This document shows, piece by piece, positions 7,737 to 15,307 of a stretch of 17,361 bases of DNA. Source of the DNA: Ascidiaceihabitans sp047624005 (GTDB lineage Bacteria; Pseudomonadota; Alphaproteobacteria; Rhodobacterales; Rhodobacteraceae). The position numbers and the translations under genes are program-made. Positions within the stretch are counted from its first letter, which is position 1; every line of letters starts with the position of its first letter. The DNA is taken from the NCBI GenBank assembly GCA_047624005.1, contig JBLHPE010000045.1, positions 1 to 17,361 of the forward strand, read 5' to 3'. The notes beneath the pieces are model-generated. The model was not told where the DNA came from. It ran no database searches and was given only the letters and a program-made list of their open reading frames with translations.

Positions 7737-9527
7737 CTAGATAGAACGCGTCGCGTCACTTAGCCAAATAGCTGTTTCTGGTGAGACACGCGGGGCCAGT
7801 CGTTCATATGTTTCCGCGTGATAAGTGTTCAACCATGCCCGGCTGTCGTTGTCCAACATCTCTGCCACGATCAGGCGACGGTCGATTGGGGCAAAAGTCA
7901 GGGTGCGCCATTTCAGCATCGCACGGTGATCATCGCCGCCCTGAAGGCTTAGGGCATCTGTTGCCACAATCAGGTTCTCGATCCGGATACCGAAAGCGCC
8001 TTCACGGTAATACCCTGGCTCATTGGACAGGATCATCCCCGCTTGCAAAGGAACCGTACTGACGCGGCTTAAGCGTTGTGGGCCTTCATGGACGCTTAGA
8101 TAAGCACCAACGCCGTGGCCCAGTCCGTGATCGAAGTCTTGTCCTGCCATCCACAATGGCAGGCGGCCGATAATCTCGATATCGCGTCCAGCAAGGCCTG
8201 TGGGCCAGCGCAAGCGGCTCATCGCGATCATACCCAATAGAACGCGGGTAAAGGCTGCGCGGGCTTCTTCGGGTGGGGTGCCAATTGCGATGGTGCGCGT
8301 GATGTCTGTTGTGCCGTCTAAATACTGGCCACCACTGTCCAGAACGATCAAATGACCGTCTTCCAATGTGCTGTCCGTGTCTGTCGTCACACGGTAGTGC
8401 ATGATCGCACCGTTAGGGCCTGTGCCCGCAATCGTCTCAAAACTGATGTCTTTCAGGGCGTTATCACGGCGGCGAAAGCTCTCAAGTTTACTCACAACTT
8501 GCGTTTCGCTTAGGCTGCCAACCTCTTGCGCATCAAGCCAAGCCAGCAATTCAACCACAGCTGCACCATCGCGCAAATGGGCTTCGGCGCTGCCTGCGAT
8601 TTCAGCTGCATTTTTGCAAGCTTTGGGGAGGGCGCAAGGATCATCGCCCCAAACAGCCGCGTCACCTAAGGCATCTGCAACGACAACTGGCACAGATGTT
8701 TTGTCCAAACGGACGGATCCTGTAAGACTGGATACATAGGCCAGAAATTCACTGGGGTGATGGACACGAACACGATTGCCTAGATGCTCGTCTAAACCTT
8801 CGAGTTTGGAGGGCTGCATAAATAGATCAACCGATGCATCGGCGTTTAAAACCGCAAAACCCTGTGCAATCGGGTTGCGTGGAATATCTGCCCCGCGAAT
8901 ATTCAAAAGCCAACACACAGAATCTGGCAAGGTGATCACGGCGGCTGATTGATCGGCTTTTAGCAATGCGCCAGCCAATCTGGTACATTTGTCAGTGTGG
9001 GCTTCACCTGCAAATTCCAACGGATGCGCAGAAGCTGGCAACATGGCTGGTTGTGGTTGATCGGTCCAAATGCGGTCAATCAGGTTGTCGCAGTCTATCA
9101 ATGCAATGCCTGATCCAGCCAAAGTATCTCGGGCCTGTTCGATCTGCGCCACTGTATGAAGCCAAGGATCAAATCCAACTTTCCCACCTTTCGGTAATTG
9201 TTGAATCAGCCACTCGGCCAAGGAAATTTCTGGCCACGCTACTGGCGTGAATTCAGACGCAACCTGTGACTTCACTTGTGTACGATAGCGACCATCAATG
9301 AAAACGCCTGCGATATCGATCAAAGCGACGCAGAAGCCAGCAGAACCTGTAAAACCTGTTAGCCAAGACAGTCGTTCATCACGGGCCGAAACATACTCAC
9401 CCTGATGCGCATCTGCCCGTGGGATTAGAAAACCATCGAGGCCTTCACGCGCCAATTCGACACGCAAATCTGCCAAACGGGGTGGCCCTTGTTCAGGACG
9501 TGATGTCACCTCAAACGATTGAAACAT
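7737..9527 (-). CDS. pepP: Xaa-Pro aminopeptidase (aminopeptidase P, peptidase family M24B)
   Basis: This cytoplasmic metallopeptidase removes the N-terminal residue from peptides with Pro in second position. The 596-aa length matches the long, three-domain APP1-like form rather than the roughly 440-aa E. coli PepP. Two creatinase-like N-terminal domains (about 15-160 and 165-310) precede the pita-bread catalytic domain. All five dinuclear metal ligands are visible: D397 in VLDSGG, D408 in TTDITRT, H471 in HGLGHGVG, E503 in SNEPGYY and E517 in IRIEN. The start ATG has AAGGA at the complement of 9536-9540, about 8 nt upstream. It lies 58 bp downstream of cobT on the same strand, with a 12-bp palindrome in the gap, so it may have its own promoter. 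The symbol is by family; the long form is often left unnamed. Confidence 0.95.
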   Translation of the reverse strand: MFQSFEVTSRPEQGPPRLADLRVELAREGLDGFLIPRADAHQGEYVSARDERLSWLTGFTGSAGFCVALIDIAGVFIDGRYRTQVKSQVASEFTPVAWPEISLAEWLIQQLPKGGKVGFDPWLHTVAQIEQARDTLAGSGIALIDCDNLIDRIWTDQPQPAMLPASAHPLEFAGEAHTDKCTRLAGALLKADQSAAVITLPDSVCWLLNIRGADIPRNPIAQGFAVLNADASVDLFMQPSKLEGLDEHLGNRVRVHHPSEFLAYVSSLTGSVRLDKTSVPVVVADALGDAAVWGDDPCALPKACKNAAEIAGSAEAHLRDGAAVVELLAWLDAQEVGSLSETQVVSKLESFRRRDNALKDISFETIAGTGPNGAIMHYRVTTDTDSTLEDGHLIVLDSGGQYLDGTTDITRTIAIGTPPEEARAAFTRVLLGMIAMSRLRWPTGLAGRDIEIIGRLPLWMAGQDFDHGLGHGVGAYLSVHEGPQRLSRVSTVPLQAGMILSNEPGYYREGAFGIRIENLIVATDALSLQGGDDHRAMLKWRTLTFAPIDRRLIVAEMLDNDSRAWLNTYHAETYERLAPRVSPETAIWLSDATRSI

Positions 9528-9545
9528 AACATCTGTCCTTTATTC

Positions 9546-9557
9546 ATTTTGCAAAAT
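9546..9557. promoter_or_regulatory. Perfect 12-bp palindrome upstream of aminopeptidase P
   Basis: ATTTTGCAAAAT at 9546-9557 is a perfect palindrome. It lies in the 58-bp gap between cobT and the aminopeptidase gene, 18 bp upstream of the latter's start codon. The AT-rich symmetric form and position resemble an operator for a dimeric repressor, but no known regulator is recognised. Confidence 0.3.
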
Positions 9558-9585
9558 AAACTCTCGCCGAAGGCACGGGGCAGCG

Positions 9586-11460
9586 TTAGCTGGCCCGCTT
9601 CATCCCCAATGCGCGCGCACGTACACGTGGATCAGAATCAAACAATGCCGCCAATTGCTCGGTCATAGCACCGGCCAATTGTTCCACATCTGTGATGGTC
9701 ACAGCGCGGTCATAATAGCGTGTTACATCGTGGCCAATCCCAATCGCCAAAAGCTCAACCGCACGGCGTTTTTCAACCATCGCAATCACATCACGCAGGT
9801 GTTTTTCAAGGTAATTGGCAGGGTTCACTGACAATGTGCTGTCGTCTACTGGTGCGCCATCAGAAATGACCATCAAAATCTTGCGCGCTTCAGGACGGGC
9901 TGTCATGCGACGGTGCGCCCATTCCAGTGCCTCGCCGTCAATATTTTCCTTCAGCAATCCCTCTTTCATCATCAATCCCAAATTGGGACGTGACCGACGC
10001 CACGGGCTGTCTGCGCTTTTGTAAATGATATGGCGCAGATCGTTCAAACGTCCGGGCTGTTGGGGCCGGCCATCGTTCAACCATGCTTCGCGGGCTTGGC
10101 CACCTTTCCACGCACGGGTGGTAAAGCCAAGAATTTCAACCTTCACGTTGCAACGCTCTAACGTCCGCGCAAGAACATCAGCACAGATCGCCGCGATCGA
10201 GATTGGGCGACCACGCATGGAGCCAGAGTTATCCAGCAAAAGGGTCACACAGGTGTCGCGGAACTCGGTGTCTTTTTCGACCTTAAAGGACAGGGGTGTT
10301 GTCGGGTTGGCAACGACACGGGCCAGACGGCCCGCATCCAAGGTGCCTTCTTCCAAATCAAATTCCCAAGACCGATTTTGCTGCGCTTGAAGGCGGCGCT
10401 GCAATTTATTCGCAAGACGCGAAACAGCACCTTTAAGTGGCTCAAGCTGCTGATCAAGATAGGCACGAAGCCGTTCCAGCTCGACTGGCTCGGCCAAATC
10501 CTCGGCGCGAATTTCTTCGTCATGGTCTGTCTGATACACCAGATAATCAGGGTCAGCGTCGGAGATTGGCTGCGGGGCAGGTGGCTCTAGCGGGGCTTCA
10601 CCCTCTGGCATTTCGGCCTCGTCACCCATCTCTTGATCGGATTGTTCGTCCATAGAGACTTGAGCCTGAGACGCATCTTGTTGCTCTTCTTGCGTTTGCT
10701 CGGCAGAGCCTTCGGCCTCTTCATCATCGGGGTTGTCATCGCCGGAGCTGTCGGGATCTTGCTGTTCTTCGCCACCATCTTCGGCGGTATCTTCTTGATC
10801 ATCGTCAACTTGATCAGGGTCATCGCCCAGTTGATCGCCGTACCCTAGGTCTTTGATCATTCTACGCGCAAATTTGGCAAACTCAGATTGATCGGCAAGG
10901 ATCGCATCCAAATCTTCCAAAGTACCGCCAGCTTGTTGTTCGATAAACGGACGCCAAAGCTCCATCACGTTCTGCGCACCGGAGGGCAGTTCACGACCAG
11001 TTGCGAGGTGGCGGATCAGATAGCCAGCAGCCGTCGCCAAAGGCGCATCGGCGGCTTGTTTAACTTGATCAAAGCCCTTGCGCATCGCGTCATGGGCGAT
11101 CTTGGCGTCGATGTTACCAGCTGTGCCGGGCATATCACGTGCCCCCATAGCTTCGCAGCGTGCGGTTTCCATCGCTTCATACAATTCACGCGCCATTTCA
11201 CCTTTAGGGGTATAGCGCGCATGGGTCTGACCATTGTGATAGCGGCGGTTCAAGGCCAGCGCATCAGCCGTGCCACGGGCCAACATCACCTCGTCACGGG
11301 TCATACGTCGGGAAACCTGGGGCAGGCGCATCGCATCGCCCGACATTCCCGCAGGATCGACGGTATAACTGACGTTCAAATCAGGATCATTGGCCAACAC
11401 TTTGGTTGCTTCGGAAAGCGCTTTTTTGAAGGCGTCTGCTGGGTTGTCGGATTGAGTCAT
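9586..11460 (-). CDS. cobT: Cobaltochelatase subunit CobT
   Basis: CobT is a subunit of the aerobic-pathway cobaltochelatase (CobNST), which inserts cobalt into hydrogenobyrinic acid a,c-diamide during vitamin B12 synthesis. The 624-aa protein has an N-terminal helical domain (1-210), a very acidic low-complexity linker (about 211-320, dominated by Asp, Glu and Gln), and a C-terminal VWA domain. The metal-ion site DNSGS is at 410-414 and the final strand-helix ends near GIGHDVTRYYDRAV. With CobS it forms the AAA+ chaperone-like part of the chelatase. The start ATG overlaps the stop of the racemase-like gene by 4 bp (ATGA), pointing to translational coupling. The acidic linker creates an apparent hydrophobic reading frame on the opposite strand, which is an artefact. 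Confidence 0.98.
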   Translation of the reverse strand: MTQSDNPADAFKKALSEATKVLANDPDLNVSYTVDPAGMSGDAMRLPQVSRRMTRDEVMLARGTADALALNRRYHNGQTHARYTPKGEMARELYEAMETARCEAMGARDMPGTAGNIDAKIAHDAMRKGFDQVKQAADAPLATAAGYLIRHLATGRELPSGAQNVMELWRPFIEQQAGGTLEDLDAILADQSEFAKFARRMIKDLGYGDQLGDDPDQVDDDQEDTAEDGGEEQQDPDSSGDDNPDDEEAEGSAEQTQEEQQDASQAQVSMDEQSDQEMGDEAEMPEGEAPLEPPAPQPISDADPDYLVYQTDHDEEIRAEDLAEPVELERLRAYLDQQLEPLKGAVSRLANKLQRRLQAQQNRSWEFDLEEGTLDAGRLARVVANPTTPLSFKVEKDTEFRDTCVTLLLDNSGSMRGRPISIAAICADVLARTLERCNVKVEILGFTTRAWKGGQAREAWLNDGRPQQPGRLNDLRHIIYKSADSPWRRSRPNLGLMMKEGLLKENIDGEALEWAHRRMTARPEARKILMVISDGAPVDDSTLSVNPANYLEKHLRDVIAMVEKRRAVELLAIGIGHDVTRYYDRAVTITDVEQLAGAMTEQLAALFDSDPRVRARALGMKRAS

Positions 11461-12161
11461 GTTGTCAGCCCTGCTGTATGTTCGTTCAAATCTGCGTGCC
11501 CAAGGGCGAGGTCAGTCAAAAGTGCCACATGCACATCCAATGCATCTATCACTTTATACCCAACATCGCGCCCGTCAAACGCAAGGTTCAGATCGGTGCC
11601 TGCCAAAACAATTGCATCGGCCCCGTGTTCAATAAGTTTGCGACCTTCTTCGATGAAAAAGGCGCGCTGATCGTCGTTACAATGGCTGGTAAGCGCCATT
11701 TCGATATAAGTTTTACCAACGTCGTCCAAAGTGCCCTTTGGCGTGATCGCTTTGGTCTTTGACAGTTGGCCGTAAAGTTCGGTTTGCATGACAACTTTTG
11801 TACCCATCAGGCCCACTGATTTGATGCCTTGCGCTGCGAAAAACGCATCCAGCGGTGACACTGCACTGATCATTGGCAAAGATGCTAAAGCAACAGTTTC
11901 ATCGAAGCAGAAATGCCCGCCAAGTGACGTGATAACCCCACACTGCGCACCAGCTGCTTTTAGACGGTCGATCAGCTTGCCATAGGCTTTGGCTTGGGCG
12001 TTTTTGTCACCAGCTTCATTGTTACGGATCAGTTCATTCACATCGGCGTTGACGATGGTCAAGTCCAATACACCACCCGCATCCCTTACCGCAGCGCTTA
12101 GGCGCTGATAATAGGCTACGGTTGATGCAGGACCAATCCCACCGATCATTCCGATGTGCAT
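11457..12161 (-). CDS. Aspartate/glutamate racemase-family protein lacking the usual catalytic cysteines
   Basis: This 234-aa protein has the Asp/Glu racemase fold: the N-terminus MHIGMIGGIGPASTVAYYQR is the family hallmark, and two alpha/beta halves follow. Cofactor-independent racemases of this family use two Cys residues. Here the first motif, normally P-C-N-T-A-H, reads T-S-L-G-G-H (residues 78-83), so the Cys position is Ser79. The second, normally G-C-T-E, reads A-G-T-D (187-190), so the Cys position is Gly188. A Cys at 85 is four residues past a conserved His and may or may not act. Racemase activity is therefore doubtful; another amino-acid or dicarboxylate chemistry, or a binding role, is possible. 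The gene starts 19 nt after cobS ends, with AGGGAG 5 nt before its ATG, and overlaps cobT by 4 bp, so it is embedded in a cobS-cobT operon. A link to cobalamin synthesis is only inferred from position. Confidence 0.88.
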   Translation of the reverse strand: MHIGMIGGIGPASTVAYYQRLSAAVRDAGGVLDLTIVNADVNELIRNNEAGDKNAQAKAYGKLIDRLKAAGAQCGVITSLGGHFCFDETVALASLPMISAVSPLDAFFAAQGIKSVGLMGTKVVMQTELYGQLSKTKAITPKGTLDDVGKTYIEMALTSHCNDDQRAFFIEEGRKLIEHGADAIVLAGTDLNLAFDGRDVGYKVIDALDVHVALLTDLALGHADLNEHTAGLTT

Positions 12162-12180
12162 GCTATCTCCCTATCGGGCG

Positions 12181-13167
12181 TTAACCCAAGCTGACGCTTG
12201 CAGCGCTTTCTGGCAATTCTTCATCGAACAAACGCTGGTAGAATTCAGCAACCGTCTGGCGCTCAAGTTCATCGCATTTGTTGAGGAAGGATAGGCGGAA
12301 TGCATATCCAACATCGTTGAAGATTTGCGCGTTTTCAGCCCATGCAATGACGGTCCGTGGCGACATGACCGTGGACAGATCACCGTTCATAAACGCTGTA
12401 CGCGTTAGGTCAGCCACAACAACCATCTGGCGTACGATCTTGCGACCTGCTTCGGTGTTGTAATGTGGGGCTTTGCCCAAAACGATCGCTGTTTCTGCAT
12501 CAATCGACAGGTAGTTCAACGTGCTGACCAATGACCAACGGTCCATCTGACCTTGGTTGATCTGCTGTGTGCCGTGATAGAGACCAGTTGTGTCACCTAA
12601 ACCGACGGTGTTCGCCGTGGCGAAGATACGGAAGTATGGGTGCGGCGTGATCACTTTGTTTTGGTCCAGAAGCGTCAGTTTGCCGTCTTTTTCCAAAACG
12701 CGTTGGATCACAAACATAACGTCGGCGCGACCTGCATCGTATTCATCGAAAACAATCGCAGTTGGGGTACGCAAGGCCCAAGGCAAGATGCCTTCTTGGA
12801 AATCTGTAACCTGTTTGCCGTCTTTCAGCTTGATCGCATCTTTACCGATCAAATCAATCCGTGAGATGTGGCTGTCAAGGTTCACACGCACTGTTGGCCA
12901 GTTCAAACGAGACGCAACCTGTTCGATGTGTGTCGATTTACCTGTGCCGTGATAGCCTTGGATCATTACGCGGCGGTTGTGGTTGAAGCCTGCAAGGATC
13001 GCCAAAGTCGTGTCGGGATCAAACTTGTAGGTGGGATCAAATTCTGGAACGCGTTCTGTACGCTCAGGAAAACCCTTAACAACCATATCCGTGTCAATGC
13101 CAAATACCTCACGAACTGAGATATCCTGAGTTGGTTTTGCGTTGATATCCATTGCATCTTCGGTCAT
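12181..13167 (-). CDS. cobS: Cobaltochelatase subunit CobS
   Basis: CobS is the AAA+ ATPase subunit of the aerobic cobaltochelatase, working with CobT and CobN to insert cobalt into the corrin ring. From the ATG at 13165-13167 the protein is 328 aa, the usual size. Walker A GYHGTGKS is at 71-78, Walker B IVFDEYD at 138-144, and a sensor region with ATANTVGLGDTTG follows. The frame stays open for 99 more codons upstream. The inner start is preferred because AAGGA (complement of 13176-13180) lies 8 nt ahead of it and because the extra residues resemble no CobS N-terminus. A second Met five codons in is possible. The gap to the DnaJ-domain gene upstream is 211 bp and holds hairpins, so cobS probably begins its own transcript, running cobS, racemase-like gene, cobT. 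Confidence 0.97.
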   Translation of the reverse strand: MTEDAMDINAKPTQDISVREVFGIDTDMVVKGFPERTERVPEFDPTYKFDPDTTLAILAGFNHNRRVMIQGYHGTGKSTHIEQVASRLNWPTVRVNLDSHISRIDLIGKDAIKLKDGKQVTDFQEGILPWALRTPTAIVFDEYDAGRADVMFVIQRVLEKDGKLTLLDQNKVITPHPYFRIFATANTVGLGDTTGLYHGTQQINQGQMDRWSLVSTLNYLSIDAETAIVLGKAPHYNTEAGRKIVRQMVVVADLTRTAFMNGDLSTVMSPRTVIAWAENAQIFNDVGYAFRLSFLNKCDELERQTVAEFYQRLFDEELPESAASVSLG

Positions 13168-13324
13168 GCGCGTCGTCCTTGTTTTTGTATGTCGTGGCCC
13201 GAAATATGGACCGTGGTTCGTCGTGCAACATATAGCGGCGAAGGGCAAGGGGAAGGGCCAATATGACGCATCATTTGAGGCCAGTTTAATACGTAGCGTC
13301 AAACCCATATGAGGTACTGCATCA

Positions 13325-13363
13325 AGTTCGGAATTGAACTGGGCGGCAAGTCTAAGCCGCCCA
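13325..13363 (-). terminator. Tandem hairpins after the DnaJ-domain gene
   Basis: Two adjacent inverted repeats lie just beyond the stop of the DnaJ-domain gene. One has an 8-bp stem TGGGCGGC/GCCGCCCA (13340-13363, loop of 8). The other has a 5-bp stem AGTTC/GAACT (13325-13340, loop of 6). Neither is followed by a clear U-run on the minus strand, so termination is likely but not certain. They separate this gene from cobS. Confidence 0.45.
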
Positions 13364-13378
13364 ATGTATGCAGATTGT

Positions 13379-14008
13379 TTAGTCTTTAAAGCTTCGGCTG
13401 CCTTTAAGCTGATCCCAAGCCCAAACAACCTCTTGAAGTTGCTCTTCTTGGGACCGGTCGCCACCGTTCATATCTGGGTGCAAAACCTTGATCAACGCTT
13501 TGTAAACTTTGCGAATTTCTGGCTTGGTTGCGTTGTCTGGCACTTCCAAAATCTCGACAGCACGGCGTTCGACCGGCGGCAATTTCTTACCCACAGTTCC
13601 GCCTTTGCGACCAGGGTTCTGTGTCGAATTCGCACCCAAAACCTGATGCGGGTCTTCAATGCCCAAACGTGCCCAAGCCCGTGCTTCGGGATCACCAAGT
13701 GGCTTTGTGGGGCGTTCCCAGACCTTATCTTCGGACTGCTGGGCGTTGATCTCAGCCTCAGTTGTTCCGTCGAAGAAGTTCCATTTTAAATTATATTCGC
13801 GGACGTGCTGCTGGCAGAACCAGAAGAAATCATCCAAGACATCTGGGGCTTTTGGCGCGCGGTATTTTCCGGCCTCTTCGCACCCATCATGATCGCACAC
13901 GCGGGTGGACGTCTCGGACGCACCGGACATGCCACGGCGACCGCGTGGATTCTTCTTTTTCGAGGTGGATACGGACATATCGAATCCGAATGGATCTGGC
14001 TTTGGCAT
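13379..14008 (-). CDS. J-domain (DnaJ-like) protein with an N-terminal Cys/His cluster
   Basis: This 209-aa protein ends in a J domain (about 150-203) with the HPD tripeptide at 177-179, which in this family stimulates the ATPase of an Hsp70 such as DnaK. It lacks the G/F region and the zinc centre of full DnaJ. The N-terminal half has a Cys/His cluster C38-x4-C43 and C65-x2-H68 that could bind zinc, preceded by a basic segment. The start ATG (complement of 14006-14008) has AAGG about 8 nt upstream. The frame stays open further, to 14146, but that would run through bolA. The gene is divergent from bolA with a 72-bp shared upstream region. A client or partner cannot be told from sequence; similar genes next to cobS are familiar in this bacterial group. 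Confidence 0.9.
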   Translation of the reverse strand: MPKPDPFGFDMSVSTSKKKNPRGRRGMSGASETSTRVCDHDGCEEAGKYRAPKAPDVLDDFFWFCQQHVREYNLKWNFFDGTTEAEINAQQSEDKVWERPTKPLGDPEARAWARLGIEDPHQVLGANSTQNPGRKGGTVGKKLPPVERRAVEILEVPDNATKPEIRKVYKALIKVLHPDMNGGDRSQEEQLQEVVWAWDQLKGSRSFKD

Positions 14009-14080
14009 CGGTTGGACCTTTTCGACTCTGGCGATACACTTTAGAAGACTGACAGGCAGTGTGAAGGGGTTTAGACCAAA

Positions 14081-14350
14081 ATGAGCGAAAAAATGTCGGT
14101 TGCAAAAGAGATGGAAATGCGTCTGCAAGATGAGTTGTCGCCACATGCACTAGAAGTTGTCGATGACAGCGAAAGCCATCGGGGTCATTCAGGGTTTCAA
14201 GAAGGCGGCGAAAGCCACTTTAATGTGCGTATCCGTGCAGCAGCTTTTGAGGGCAAATCACGCATCATGCGGCACCGCGCAGTGCATGCCGCATTAGGGC
14301 CTGAATTGATCGGGCGCATCCACGCGCTATCACTTGATTTAGACGTATAG
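14081..14350 (+). CDS. bolA: BolA family protein
   Basis: This is an 89-aa protein of the BolA family, which works with monothiol glutaredoxins in iron-sulfur cluster handling and iron sensing and has also been linked to stress morphology. Family landmarks are the SHRGHSG segment (about 32-38) with potential cluster-ligand His residues, the GESHFNVRI strand (43-51), the recognition-helix region SRIMRHRAVHAALG, and the invariant H81 in RIHALSLD. The start at 14081 is preceded by GAAGGGG at 14063-14069 with a rather long 11-nt spacing. An in-frame ATG at 14093 would give a shorter N-terminus. It is divergent from the J-domain gene and convergent with the DUF4177 gene, with only 8 bp between the stops. 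Confidence 0.95.
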   Translation: MSEKMSVAKEMEMRLQDELSPHALEVVDDSESHRGHSGFQEGGESHFNVRIRAAAFEGKSRIMRHRAVHAALGPELIGRIHALSLDLDV

Positions 14351-14358
14351 ATTTGGGC

Positions 14359-14847
14359 TTAACGCTCTGAATTGTCAGTAGAACGACGGTTTGCCAGTGC
14401 CTTGAGAGAGTCGGTCATTCCAGCCACTTCGCTGGTCTCTTCAACGCCATTGTCAGATAGCATTTGTGTGGCACCTTCACCCCCCGCTGGGTGGGGGTTT
14501 TCAGTCGCGTTGGGGGCTTCGTTCTCGACGGCTTCAGACGTATCATCTGCAGCATTATCAACGGGCACAAACGGGGCTATCGAGGGCTGGGGGCTGATCT
14601 CTGCGTTGGCGATGTCACGCGGTTTGCGAAACACCAATACGTTACGCCATTCGGTTGTGGACCCGGTAAGGCCGGAGCGTTCAACCGATGGTAAGGTTTC
14701 TGCACGTTGGTATTCCCAACCTTGCGCGCCCATCTCATTCATAAGGTCTTCAATAGTATTGGAAAAACGTGCCTCAGTTCCTTTGACCCCCTTGGCTTTT
14801 AGGCCTTTTGTAGGGGCAGGAACGACGCGGTATTGGTATGTGGACAT
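14359..14847 (-). CDS. DUF4177 domain protein with acidic tail
   Basis: This is a 162-aa protein. Residues 3-75 match the DUF4177 pattern: a first strand YQYRVVPAP, a helix with FSNTIEDLMNEMGAQGWEYQRAE, and a last strand WRNVLVFRKP. Residues from about 78 onward form a low-complexity tail rich in Ala, Glu, Asn and Pro, probably disordered. The function of this domain is unknown. The ATG at the complement of 14845-14847 is preferred over a frame open to 15006 because AAGG lies about 5 nt upstream of it and the extra residues look non-coding. The gene converges on bolA. Upstream lies a set of 11-bp-period repeats that could regulate it. Confidence 0.85.
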   Translation of the reverse strand: MSTYQYRVVPAPTKGLKAKGVKGTEARFSNTIEDLMNEMGAQGWEYQRAETLPSVERSGLTGSTTEWRNVLVFRKPRDIANAEISPQPSIAPFVPVDNAADDTSEAVENEAPNATENPHPAGGEGATQMLSDNGVEETSEVAGMTDSLKALANRRSTDNSER

Positions 14848-14927
14848 GGGGCACCTTTTAATCTGAGGTGCAGATATAGCAGGCGGAATGAACCGCGAAA
14901 AGCCCCCGAAATCAATCGCCAAAGCAA

Positions 14928-14960
14928 CGTCGGTATTACGCCGGTAAAGCGTCGGTATTT
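14928..14960. repeat. Helically phased 11-bp direct repeats upstream of the DUF4177 gene
   Basis: CGTCGGTA at 14928-14935, CGCCGGTA at 14939-14946 and CGTCGGTA at 14950-14957 recur with an exact 11-bp period, about one helical turn. The first and third units match at 10 of 11 positions over the full period. Weaker units may flank them at 14917 (CGCC) and 14961 (GGTAGGTG). They lie 80-113 bp upstream of the DUF4177 start. Such phasing is typical of binding sites for proteins that stack on one face of DNA; the regulator is unknown. Confidence 0.45.
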
Positions 14961-15129
14961 GGTAGGTGGATGGATCGGTGTGTTTGGGGTGCAAAGGGCA
15001 AGTCATGGGCAGTGGCGGACAAGGGTGATTTTTACGGGGAACTTTGTGGCTGCTTCAGAAAATAGACAGTTAACAAAGGGTGATTTGAAGTCCCCAAAAA
15101 TAGTAGTTTTTAGGAGGGTGGCGCGCGTG

Positions 15130-15193
15130 CGGCGAAGTCCGCTTCGAGCCCATAAAGACTGATGCTGCAGTGTGTGCGAATGTCGGCTGTTGC
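15130..15193 (-). repeat. Putative dispersed intergenic repeat, copy A
   Basis: The minus strand of 15160-15188 reads ACAGCCGACATTCGCACAC and then ACTGCAGC, and matches about 20 of 27 positions of a block at 17186-17212 on the plus strand. The same element contains the hairpin CGAAG-TCCG-CTTCG (15132-15145), and the second copy also has AAGTCCGC nearby. I infer a dispersed repeat family; only two divergent copies are visible here. Confidence 0.4.
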
Positions 15194-15217
15194 CTTGATC
15201 TACGCAATCTTTATAGC
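15190..15217 (+). promoter_or_regulatory. Candidate promoter of the reductase gene
   Basis: TTGCCT at 15190-15195 and TATAGC at 15212-15217 are 16 bp apart, about 90 bp upstream of the reductase start. A second candidate lies closer, TTACAT at 15247-15252 and GATAAA at 15270-15275 with 17-bp spacing. Neither is decisive. Confidence 0.25.
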
Positions 15218-15307
15218 ATCATGCGCTGCAATTCCCATCATCGACATTACATCAAGTCCGCAATAGGCAGATAAAGAGTATTTTGAAATTTTTTACCGAG
15301 GTTCTTT

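Larger units (their letters stand above)
14848..15307. other. 460-bp intergenic region without a supported gene
   Basis: No convincing coding frame was found here. The region holds the start of the DUF4177 leader, the 11-bp-period repeat at 14928-14960, a pair of near-identical GGGTGATTT blocks (15019-15031 and 15073-15086) interleaved with GGGGAACTT/AAGTCCCC inverted segments (15037-15045 and 15088-15095), a putative dispersed repeat at 15130-15193, and candidate promoters for the reductase gene. Confidence 0.6.

Noticed and set aside
10633..10848. Plus-strand frame encoding a very hydrophobic 71-residue protein
   Set aside because: It is antisense to the Asp/Glu-rich linker of cobT; complements of acidic codons read as Leu, Ile, Val and Phe, so the membrane-like character is an artefact.
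10888..11670. Long plus-strand frame of 260 codons
   Set aside because: It lies antisense across the well-supported cobT start and the racemase-like gene, with no ribosome binding site and no recognisable domain.
12168..13400. Possible cobalamin riboswitch near cobS
   Set aside because: No B12-box-like conserved core could be seen in the 211-bp cobS upstream region.
13168..13464. N-terminal extension of CobS by 99 codons
   Set aside because: The extra residues resemble no CobS, while a good ribosome binding site precedes the inner ATG at 13167.
14009..14146. N-terminal extension of the J-domain protein
   Set aside because: It would overlap the bolA coding region on the opposite strand, and the start at 14008 has its own AAGG site.
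14848..15006. N-terminal extension of the DUF4177 protein by 53 codons
   Set aside because: The domain begins right after the inner ATG, which has a suitable ribosome binding site; the extension has no homology I recognise and crosses the phased repeats.
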